Of a DNA stretch of 64,000 nucleotides, positions 35,510 to 45,400 are shown piece by piece. Under the pieces are notes generated by a model. The model did not search any database and was not told the origin of the DNA. It saw only the letters and a list, made by a program, of their open reading frames with translations. The DNA lies in assembly GCF_900100275.1 (NCBI RefSeq), contig NZ_FNET01000002.1, forward strand, positions 434,001 to 498,000. The letters run 5' to 3'. This stretch comes from Lentzea albidocapillata subsp. violacea (GTDB taxonomy: Bacteria > Actinomycetota > Actinomycetes > Mycobacteriales > Pseudonocardiaceae). Each line of letters begins with the position of its first letter. Positions within the stretch are counted from its first letter, which is position 1. A program made the translations under genes and the position numbers.

Positions 35510-35762
35510 GGGCCGTGATGTGGTCGACGAGCCGGCCGACGGACATCGCCATGATCTCGTCGATGTCCATGTCCGCCAGGAAGGCCACGAGATCGACGCC
35601 GTAGTGGGCGTTGAGCTTGTCCGCCAGAGCCACGAACTCGATCGACTCCAGGCCCAGGTCGTCGCTGAACGTGGTGTCGCGGGTGATCTCCACGCCCAGC
35701 AGGAAGTCCGTCCCGACCACCTCGGTGATCAGCTTCGCGACCTGCTGCAGCACCTCGTCCAT
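35502..35762 (-). CDS. Discrete acyl carrier protein
   Basis: 86 residues. The phosphopantetheine motif is DDLGLESIEFVAL with Ser in LES. The ATG overlaps the KS-AT-DH stop (TGATG) and the 3' end overlaps the hydrolase start. It differs from the two in-line ACPs of the large synthase (LSIDSIKR type), so it may load the starter, take over the finished chain or present it to the hydrolase. Confidence 0.92.
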   Translation of the reverse strand: MDEVLQQVAKLITEVVGTDFLLGVEITRDTTFSDDLGLESIEFVALADKLNAHYGVDLVAFLADMDIDEIMAMSVGRLVDHITARV

Positions 35763-38700
35763 CAGATCTCCGTTCGCACGCGGGCGGCGGCTCGCCCCGG
35801 TTCGGATGTCACTTCGATTCGCGGCACGGCGAAGGCCCCGCGCACGCGGCCATCTGCGGTCACACTCAGCTCGGCCGGGTAGACCGGCCCTGCTCCGCGA
35901 TCCCACAGCCACGAGCGCACGGCGTCCTTCACCGCGATCACGCGCAGCAGCCAGTCCCGCTGGGCGGGCACGTCCAGATCGCCGTAGTGGCGCCGCTCGC
36001 CGGAGTTCAGGTAGCGGCGCATGATCAGGTCGCGGGTCGCGCTGTCGGCCCAGTTCTCCACTACCCGCACCCACTCACCGTCCTGAGTGGACAGCATTTC
36101 GGTGCCCGGCCTGAGCTTGACCTGCCAGATCCGGTCGTCCGTGGTGAACCGGCGGGTGGTCCAGCCGGTGATCCGGCACCACAGCGTGCCGTTCACGGTC
36201 AGCTCGGCGTCCGCGACCATCACCTGCGCGGTGACCTCGCGGATCCACGCGGTGCACCGGACGTCACCGGCCGGCGCGGGCCCGTGGAACGTCACCCGCT
36301 CGATGCCGGTCGGCAGCACGGTCTGGTCCTCGGTGCGGCAGACCTGCATCCAGTGGCCGATCAGCTGTCCGGCACTGTCCAGCAACGCTCCCGGCGCGGG
36401 CAACGGCGTCAGCACGCCCGCGATCCCGTTGTCCGCCAGGCAGTCGATCTTCGTGACGCCGGCGAACGCCGGTCCGTGGAACATCCAGTTGTCCCGGTAC
36501 AGCTCGGCGGCGGTCACCGGCGCCTCGCGCACGCCTTCGAGTTCCCTGCCGACCGGCTCCGGCGTCTGCGGTGACATCAGCACGATGCCCTCGGCGTAGT
36601 CGCCGACCTTGACGAGGACGCGGTCCTGGCCCTCCGCGCGGGCGGAGATCTTGGCGGTCGTCGCGGGCAGCGCGGTGAGCCAGCGCTTGGCCTTGACCTG
36701 CGCGAACCCGTGCACCGTGCCTCCGGTGAGCCGGCGCGCGGCGTCCGCGAACACCTCCAGCAGGCCGGTCGCGGGCACGATCGGGAACCCGTCTGCGAGG
36801 TCCGGCCAGCCCGGCGCCTGCGGGAACACCGAGTGGTCGGCCAGCTCCGGCATGGTCCGCAACGAGAACTCACGGGTGAAGCCCGCCTCGTTCGGCCTGA
36901 GCGCGCCGACGACTTCACGTGCCACGGCGTTGGTGTGGGCCAGGAGCTTGTTGACCGCGGCGGACATCGGGCTGCCGTCGGCCACCAGCACGGGTTCGGC
37001 GCCGAGCGCGTCGAGCGTGATCTTCGGTGTGCCGAGCCGGAGCTTGACCTTGTGGGCGGTGCCGCGCTTGAGACCGAACGCCCACAACGCCTCCGGCGCG
37101 ATGTCGGCGTTCACGGCGATGTGCGGCCTGTCGTTCAGCGTGTCTCCGACGAAGCCGGGCAGGCTGCCCTGTCCGATCTGGACGAACGCGCGGAAACCGG
37201 CGCCGTGCAGGCGTTCCAGCAACGGCCGGAACCGGACGGGCTCGACCAGGTGGCGCAGGACCAGTTCACGAACCTCGTCCGCGCCCATCGGTTCGAGGGA
37301 GTTCGCCGACCACACCGGGATGTCCGACGCGCGGACCGGCAGCTGGTCGAGCATCTCCTTGGCCCGCCCCAGGTAGGGGGCGAGCGCCGGGGTGTGGAAG
37401 CCGGTCCGGAACGGCATCAGCTGCGCCATCACGCCGTTGGCCTTGAGGGTGACCAGGACCTGTTCGAGGCGGTCGATCGGTCCGCAGATCACCGACTGGT
37501 GCGGGCAGTTGTCGTGGCTGATCGTCACGCCGTCGACCAGGTACTGCTCGGCGGTGCCGGCGGAGCAACCCAGTGCGGCATAAGCGATGTCGACGACCGC
37601 GACCGCACCCGGCCCGAGCGCCGAGACGAACTCGTCGATCGTCGGGTAGATGCCGCCGACGACCATCGCGGTCCACTCGCCCATGCTGTGCCCGGCGAGC
37701 GCTCCCGGCGTGATGCCGAGCGCCATGAGTTCACGGGCTTCGCGGCGGCCGTCCTGCAACAACCCGACGGCGTGGTCGACGACCTCGCCGCTGAACTCGC
37801 GTTCGAAGCCGGGGAACACGAACGCGACCTGGTCGGTCCCGGTCAGCAGCGGTTGCGGGGAGAACCAGATGTCGTGGCGGCCGGGCCACGCCCTGCCCTG
37901 GGCCAGCACCCGTTCGGCGAGCTTGAGCTTGCGGTCGTCCGGGTTGCCGATGGCGAGCCGGAACGCCCTGTCGGCACTGGAGGTGCGGCGTTCCCTCAGC
38001 GCGTCGGCGAGTTCTTCCGCGGTGTCAGCGGCGAACGTCATGACGGGCTTGCGCGGCTTGGCGATGGTGTGGCCGTCGAGGACGGCATGGGCGTTGATCC
38101 CGCCGAACCCGAACGCGTTCACGACCGCGCGATGCCGTCCGGTCCACTCGCGAGCACTCGTCACGGGTGTGAACCTCGTACCGGCCAAGCTGCTGTGCGG
38201 GGTGTCGACGTGCAGGGTCGGCGGAAGCGTGTTGTGGTGCAACGCGAGTGCGGCTTTGATCAGCCCGGCCATCCCGGCGGCGGGCATCGCGTGACCGATC
38301 ATCGACTTGACCGTGCCGATGCCGATCTCGTCGCCCTGCCCGCCGAAGGCGTTGATCATCGTCTGCAGTTCGGCGGCGTCACCGGCGGGCGTGGCCGTGC
38401 CGTGCGCCTCGATCAACCCCGGTGCCTTCTCGCGCGGATCGAGACCGGCGTTGGCCCAGGCTCGTTGCACGGCAAGGAGCTGACCGTCCGGGTTGGGCGT
38501 CATCATGCTGGTCGCGCGGCCGTCGCTCGCGGTGCCGATGCCGCGGATCACCGCGTAGACGCGTTCGTCGCCGACGTCCTCCAGCCGCTTCAGCACGACC
38601 ATGCCGACACCCTCGGACAACAATGTGCCGTCCGCGCTCGCGTCGAACGGCCGGATCCGCTCGGTTGGGCTCAACGCCCTGAGCTGGGTGAACACACTCC

Positions 38701-39427
38701 ACAACGTCGGGTGGTGGCAGACGTGGACGGCACCGGCGAGCATGGCGTCCGCGCGACCCTCCTGGAGTTCGCGGACGGCGTGCTCGACCGCGACCAGCCC
38801 GGACGCGCAGGCCGCGTCCACGGTGTAGGCGGTGCCCCTGAGGTCGAACCGGTTGGCGATGCGCGACGCCGCCAGGTTCGGCACGAGGCCGATCGACGAC
38901 TCCGGCTGCTCGGGGCCGAGGCGGTCGCGAATGGCCTGGCGGACGGTGTCCAGCTCGGTGCCGGCGAGGTTCGGGAAGAGGTCCCTGACGACCGACACGA
39001 CCTCGTCGGCGAGCCTGACCCGCTGGTCCAGCCGCGCGCAGCCGGGCGTGAGGTAACCGCCGCGTCCGACGACCACGCCGACGCGGTCCCTGGACGGCAG
39101 CACGGACTCACCGCCCGCGTCCGCGATGGCCTCGGCGGCGGTGGCGAGGGCGAGCAACTGGTCGGGCTCCGCGCCGTCCACAGTGGACGGCATGATGCCG
39201 AACCTGGTCGGGTCGAACTCCGCGAGGTCGTCGACGAACCCGCCCCTGCGGCAGTAGAACCTGTCGCCGGTCGTGCTGTCCTGGTCGTAGTAGGTGGCCG
39301 GGTCCCAGCGGCCGGGCGGGATCTGGCCGATCGCGTCGACGCCGCTGACGATGTTGCGCCAGAACGTCGCCGCGTCCGGGGCACCGGGGAAGACGGCGCC
39401 GATCCCGACGATCGCTATGCCTCCCAT
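35762..39427 (-). CDS. Iterative type I PKS protein 2: KS-AT-DH with a PPTase-like tail
   Basis: 1,221 residues. KS at about 1-425 with Cys near 204 (VDAACASGL) and both His motifs (EAHGTATP, KSMIGHAMPAAG). AT-like domain at about 465-790 with GHSMGE near 579 and FRTGFHTPAL. Double-hotdog dehydratase-like domain at about 850-1130, beginning LADHSVFPQ ... GFPIVPATGLLEV. The last 70 residues (QRDWLLRVIAVKDAVRSWLWD ... PAELSVTADGRVRG) resemble the second half of a phosphopantetheinyl transferase, without its first metal motif. It overlaps the upstream PKS gene by 13 bases. It resembles PfaB/PfaC-type PUFA synthase and hglE-type glycolipid synthase proteins. It condenses and dehydrates chains carried on the partner's ACPs. 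Confidence 0.9.
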   Translation of the reverse strand: MGGIAIVGIGAVFPGAPDAATFWRNIVSGVDAIGQIPPGRWDPATYYDQDSTTGDRFYCRRGGFVDDLAEFDPTRFGIMPSTVDGAEPDQLLALATAAEAIADAGGESVLPSRDRVGVVVGRGGYLTPGCARLDQRVRLADEVVSVVRDLFPNLAGTELDTVRQAIRDRLGPEQPESSIGLVPNLAASRIANRFDLRGTAYTVDAACASGLVAVEHAVRELQEGRADAMLAGAVHVCHHPTLWSVFTQLRALSPTERIRPFDASADGTLLSEGVGMVVLKRLEDVGDERVYAVIRGIGTASDGRATSMMTPNPDGQLLAVQRAWANAGLDPREKAPGLIEAHGTATPAGDAAELQTMINAFGGQGDEIGIGTVKSMIGHAMPAAGMAGLIKAALALHHNTLPPTLHVDTPHSSLAGTRFTPVTSAREWTGRHRAVVNAFGFGGINAHAVLDGHTIAKPRKPVMTFAADTAEELADALRERRTSSADRAFRLAIGNPDDRKLKLAERVLAQGRAWPGRHDIWFSPQPLLTGTDQVAFVFPGFEREFSGEVVDHAVGLLQDGRREARELMALGITPGALAGHSMGEWTAMVVGGIYPTIDEFVSALGPGAVAVVDIAYAALGCSAGTAEQYLVDGVTISHDNCPHQSVICGPIDRLEQVLVTLKANGVMAQLMPFRTGFHTPALAPYLGRAKEMLDQLPVRASDIPVWSANSLEPMGADEVRELVLRHLVEPVRFRPLLERLHGAGFRAFVQIGQGSLPGFVGDTLNDRPHIAVNADIAPEALWAFGLKRGTAHKVKLRLGTPKITLDALGAEPVLVADGSPMSAAVNKLLAHTNAVAREVVGALRPNEAGFTREFSLRTMPELADHSVFPQAPGWPDLADGFPIVPATGLLEVFADAARRLTGGTVHGFAQVKAKRWLTALPATTAKISARAEGQDRVLVKVGDYAEGIVLMSPQTPEPVGRELEGVREAPVTAAELYRDNWMFHGPAFAGVTKIDCLADNGIAGVLTPLPAPGALLDSAGQLIGHWMQVCRTEDQTVLPTGIERVTFHGPAPAGDVRCTAWIREVTAQVMVADAELTVNGTLWCRITGWTTRRFTTDDRIWQVKLRPGTEMLSTQDGEWVRVVENWADSATRDLIMRRYLNSGERRHYGDLDVPAQRDWLLRVIAVKDAVRSWLWDRGAGPVYPAELSVTADGRVRGAFAVPRIEVTSEPGRAAARVRTEI

Positions 39428-42400
39428 CGGTAGACCACCTGCACGTCCTGACCGTTCGCGATCTCGTTGAGCAGCGCGTCCACGCCCTGCGCCGGCTCGA
39501 TCATCGGGATACCGCGCCGCGCGTACTCGCCGGCGAGCCCGGCCGCCATGCCCGCGCCCGCCCAGGGACCCCAGTCGACGGCGACGACATGACGTTGCGG
39601 ACCCCAGAACCGGGCCATCCGGTCGAGCGCGTCGTTCGCCGCCGAGTAGTCGGCCTGGCCGCGGTTGCCGAACACGCCGCTGACGCTGCCGAACAGCACG
39701 AGGAACCCGTCACCGAACGCCTTGGCGCCGTTGACCTTCGTCGCCCAGACCCGGTCGAACGACTCCTGGGTCTTGGCCTCGATCAGCTTGTCGTCCAGCA
39801 CACCCGCGCCATGGACGACGCCGTCGAGCCGGCCGAACCGGGCCTTGATGTCGTCGACCACCCTGCCCACGGCTTCGGCGTCGGTGACGTCGCACTCGTG
39901 GTAGCGCACACTCGATGCCTTGGCGCGCAACCGTTCCATGGTCTGACGGACTTCGCGTTCGGCGAGGACCTTGCGCGCCTTGGCCGGCACGTCGTCCTTC
40001 TCGCCGAGCTCGAACAACGCCTTCACGAGTTCGGGCTCGGTCGTGGCGTGGCTGAGCCGGTGATCCTCGGTCGCGATCGGAGTGCGGCCGATCAGCTCGA
40101 TGTGGCAGCCGGTGCGCTCGGCCAGTCCGGTCGCGGCGAGCGCGGTGATGCCGCGGGCGCCACCGGTCAGCAGCACCACGCTGTCCGCGTCGAGGGTCAG
40201 CGGCGCGGCGTCGAGTTCGGTCTCGACCACCTCGATGACCTGGCGCCGGCCGGCCTGGTAGCCGACGACGGCCGGGCCCGGCCCGATCTCGGCGAACAGC
40301 GCGGTGGCGATGTCGCGGTGGCTTTCCTTGGGGTTGACGTCGACCGAGCGGACCACGAGGTCCGGATACTCGAGCGCGGCCGTGCGAATCAGGCCGTGCA
40401 GGCCGATGTCCGCCGGCAGCTCGTCGGGCTGGTGGTCGAACCCGAACGTGCCGCCGCCCGTGGTAACGACGACGAGCGCGACCCCGTTCGTCACGCACGC
40501 CTTGACCTCGCTGAACGCCTCCGGCAGCCGTGCCTGGAGCCGGATCACGACGTCGACGCCGGTCAGGTCGGCCGGGAAGGAGGGCTCGACGCGCGGCCGG
40601 GCGGTGTGGCGTTCGAGCAGGTCGGCGAGTTCGAGGCCGATCCCGTTGTCGTCGACGATCAGCACGGTCCTGCCGGTGAGGTCGGTGGGGGCGGCGGGTT
40701 CCGCGGCCACGACCTGGGGCACGAGCCTGACCAGCCGGCCCGGACCTGCCTCGATCGCCTTCGGCGCCGGGGTGTCGCCGAACCAGCCGACGATCCCGTC
40801 GATCGTCTTCAGCTGCGCCAGCTCGTCGACCGCGCCCACCGCGCCAAACTCCTGGGCCAGCTCACCCACTATCTCCGCGCGCTTGATCGAGTCGATCGAC
40901 AGGTCCGCCTCCAGGTCCAGCCCCGGCTGCAACATCTCGACCGGATAGCCCGTGCGCGTGCTGATCGTCCGCAGCACGACCTCCCGGACGTCCACAGCGG
41001 CGACCGGGGCGGCGGCGCCGAACCAGCCCACGATGCCCTCGATGGTCTTGAGCTGCGCCAGCTCGTCCACCGACCCGGCGGCGCCCAGCTCGGCCACCAG
41101 CTCGCCGACGATCTCGGTCCGCTTGATCGAGTCGATCGACAGGTCCGCTTCCAGGTCCAGCCCCGGCTGGAGCATCTCGACCGGATAGCCCGTGCGGGCG
41201 CTGATCGTCCGCAGCACCACCGCGCCCACGTCCTCCTGCGGCTTCGCCACCGGCTCCGCGACGACGACCGGCTGCTGGTCGATCACCTGCCGAGGTGCCG
41301 GCACCGACGCGGGCTCGGTGCCGAGGTAGCTCAGCAGGACGTCGCGCTGGGCGCTGACCGCGTCGCGCATGCCGTCCAGGAACTTCTCGATGATCTCGTC
41401 ACGCCCCAGCCCCGACCCCACGCGCAGCGTCGGGAACTCCGTCGCGGGCCGCAGCCCGCCGGGCAGTGCGTCACCGTTCGCGTTCCGCACGAGTCCTCCA
41501 TCCACGTACCAGCCCGGCCTCGGCGGCACGGCCGTGGCCGGTTCGGTCCTGTCCTCGAACAGTGGTGCGGTGTCCACCTCGACACCGGCGACCGCGAGCG
41601 TCGCCAGAGTGCGCAGGAACGTCACGTGGTCGTCGCAGCGCAACGCCTGGTGCGGCCGGTCGCCGAGGGTCTTGCCGACCAGTGACGTCAGCACGCCGCC
41701 GGGTCCTGCCTCGACGAAGATCCGGGCGCCCGCCGCGTACATCGACTCGATCTGGTCCACGAACCGCACCCGGCCCGAGAGCTGCGCGGACAGCCCTTCG
41801 AGCACGTCGTCGTGCGGAGCCGCGGACACGTTCGACCACACCGGGAACCGCGTCTCGCCCAGGGAGATCTCCGCGAGTCGCGCCGCGAACCGGTCGCGGG
41901 CACCGGCCATCAGCGGGCTGTGGAACGCGGCGGCGACCGCGATGTCCCGCACGGTCAGGCCGGCGGCCCGGAGCACCTCGACCGCACCGGCCACGGCCTC
42001 GGTCGGACCCGAGATCACGACCTGCTCGGGCGCGTTGTGGTTGGCCACCACGACATCGGCCGGCAGCAGCGCCTCGACCTCGGCCACCGGCGCGGTCACC
42101 GCGGCCATCGTGCCGGGGTCCTCGCCGACCGCCTCCAGCATCGCCTCGGCGCGTGCCGCGCTGAGTTCCAGCAACTCGGCGGCGCCGAACGCGCCCGCCG
42201 CCGACAGTGCGACCAGTTCGCCGTAGCTGTGGCCACCGGCCAGGTCCGGCCGCACACCGACGGAGTCCAGCAGAGCCGTGACCATGAGCCCGGCGATGCC
42301 GAGCGCAGGCTGGGCGTTGCGGGTGTCGGTGATCTCCGCGCGCTGCCGGGACACGTCCTCGGCGGTCAGCGCGGCCGGCGGGTACATGACCCGCTCGTAG

Positions 42401-45400
42401 CGCGCGTCGAGGAAGTCCTGCAGGCGCGGGAAAGCGGTGACGAGGTCGAGCAGCATGCCCGGCCGCTGGCTGCCCTGGCCGGGATACAGGAACGCGACCT
42501 GGGCCCGCTCCCCCGTCCGCAACGACACGACGTCCGAAGCACGCCAGGCTACGACGTCCGCCAAAGCCTTCTTCAGTCCGGAGTGGTCACTCACCACGAA
42601 TGCCGCTTGGACCGTGCCGTTCCCGCAGGCCGCAGCCAGCGATCGCAACGGGGTTCGTGCATCGATCAGTCCGGCGAGACGGACGGCTTCCCGTTGTGCG
42701 GCAGCCTGGTCGTCGCCGCAGATCAGGAACAGCTCGGCAGGCCACGCGGTCAGGCCGTGCCGGGGTTCGTCGGCCCCGGCGTAACCCGCGATCACGGTGT
42801 GGAAGTTCGTGCCACCGAACCCGAACGCGCTCACGCCCGCGACCCGGTTCCTGCTCGCCCACGTGCGGTGGCCGAACGCGAACGGGCTGGTCCGCGCGTC
42901 CCAGAAAGCGTTGGGCTGCTTGACGTGCAACGTGCCGGGTCGCACGCCGGTGTGCACGGCCAGGGCCGCCTTGATCACGCCCGCGAGTCCGGCCGCGCAC
43001 TTGGTGTGGCCGATCTGCGACTTGACCGAGCCGATCGTGCACGTGCCGGGTTCGACGCCGGAGAACATCTCGGTCAACGATGCGAGTTCCGTGCGGTCGC
43101 CTACTACGGTTCCGGTGCCGTGCGCCTCGATCAGTCCGACGGCGGTGACCGGCAGTCCGGCCGACGCGTAGGCACGGCGCAGGGCTCGTTGCTGACCTTC
43201 CGGTCGCGGCGCGGTCAGGCCCAGCGACCGGCCGTCGCTCGACGCGCCGATGCCCTTGATCACCGCGTAGACGCGGTCGCCGTCCCGTTCGGCGTCGGCG
43301 AGTCGCTTCAGGACGACGGCGGCCACGCCCTCGCCGAGTGCGATGCCGTCCGCCGCGGAGTCGAACGTGGCGCAACGGCCCTTGGCGGACAAGGCTTTCA
43401 CCGAGGCGAACATCTGGTAGTCGTGCGCGCTGTTGTGCAGGTCGACCGCGCCGCACAGGACCATGTCGCTGGTACCGCCGACGAGTTCCTTGCACGCCAC
43501 GTCGAGCGCGGCGAGGCTGGACGCGCAGGCCGCGTCGACCGTGTAGTTCGCGCCGCCGAGGTCGAGCCGGTTCGCGACCCGGCCGGCGATCACGTTGCCG
43601 AGCACGCCGGGGAACGAGTCCTCGGTCAGCGACGGCAGGTGGTCGTCCAGGCCATGGATGCCCAGGGCGGGCAACGCGGTGCGGACCGTGTAGGCGTTCG
43701 CGAGGTCGGCGCCCGCCTCGGCACCGAAGATCACCGACGTGCGTTCGCGGTCGAACACCCGCGTCGCGTAGCCGGCGTCCTGGAGCGCCCGTGCAGACAC
43801 TTCGAGCGCCAGCAGCTGGGCTGGTTCGATCGAGGTGAGCGAGGTGGGCGGAATCCCGTAGGCCAGCGGGTCGAAGGCCGTGCGCGGGAGGAAGCCGCCC
43901 CACCGGAACGGGCTGCCGTAGCGTTCGGGCGACCAGCGGTCCGGCGGGATCTCGGTGATGGAGTCGGTGCCCGCCAGGACGTTCGCCCAGAACTCCGCGA
44001 CGTCACGGGCGCCTGGCATGATCGCGGCCATGCCGACGATGGCGACGTCCAGCGGTTCGGCCTCAATGGCTTCCGCGCCGGTCTCGGGCAGCACGCCGGA
44101 CACGATGTCCTCGTGCAGCCGCGCGATCGTGGTGCGTTCGGACCGCAGCGTCGCGACCTGGCCGATCATGAACATGCCCTCACGGCGCTGCTCGTCCTCG
44201 CCGACCGGCTTGAGGCCGCCGTCCCCGCGCACGAGACCGCGGCTGGCGAGCCGGAGCCGTCCCAGGTTGAGCTGTTCGAGCCTCTCCCAGCTCTCCTGCT
44301 TCGGAAGTCCGGTCAGCTCGGCCCGCGCCTGCTCGAACGTGTCCACATAGGACGTCTGCGCACAGCGGACGGCGTGACCCGGCGAGGTCTCCAGCAGCGC
44401 CGTGTCCTCGCATTCCAGCGCGACCTGCTGGAACACCGGCTGGATGGCGCCGTGCGTGACGGCTTCCTCGGTGAACAGGTAGGCCGTGCCGACGAGAACA
44501 CCGATCGCCGCACCCCGTGCCGCGATCGACGCGGTCATGGCGGAGATCATCGCGGCCGAGCGGGCGTCGTGGATGCCGCCCGCGAACAACGCGACGACGT
44601 CCTTCTCACGCCCGCGCAGCACGTCGATCTGCTGCTGCCACAACGTGAAGCTGGTCCGGGGACCGGTGTGGCCGCCGCACTCCGAGCCCTCGAAGACGAA
44701 CTTGCGCGCACCCTCGTCGAGGAACCGGCGCAGCAACGCGGGCGACGGCACGTGCAGGAACGCCTCGATGCCGGCGTCCTCCAGTTCACGTGCCTGCGCG
44801 GGCGTCCCCCCGGCGACGATCGCGTACTTCGGCCGGACAGCCAGCACGGCCTCCATCTGCCGTGCCCGCAGGTCCGGCGGAGCGAACCCGAGCAGCCCGA
44901 CCCCCCACGGCCGTTCGCCGAGCTTGGCCGCGGTGTGGTCCAGCAGCACGCGGACCGCCGGACCCTCCATCAACGCGAGCGCGAGGAACGGCAGCGCACC
45001 CCCCTCGGCGACGGCCGCGGCGAACGCGGGCTGGTCGCTGACTCGGGTCATCGGGCCCTGCGCGATCGGGTACCGCAGCCCGGGGACGCGGTCGCAGAAC
45101 GGCCCACCGGCCCGGATCGAGCGGTGCTCACCCGCCAGGGTGAGATTGTTCCTGATCCCCCGTGCAATCGCGCCGACCACGCCTCCGACAGTGCCGAACG
45201 AGGTACGGTAAGAATCAGCCAGGGCGCCTTCCTGACCGATTTCGAGCGCCTTTTGACGAACATGAACACGTAACCCGTCGTTCACGACGGTGTCGGCGCC
45301 GTCCATCATCCGGACCACGTTGACAATTTCGCCGGAAATATGTTTCCGGGCCTCCGCGACGAGTGTGAGCTGGCCCTCCAGCACCACTCCGCGAGCACCA

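Noticed and set aside
36710-45273. Long plus-strand open frames opposite the PKS genes (36710-39433 and 41812-45273)
   Set aside because: The minus strand carries complete KS, AT, ACP and DH motifs across the same bases; the plus-strand translations are low complexity.
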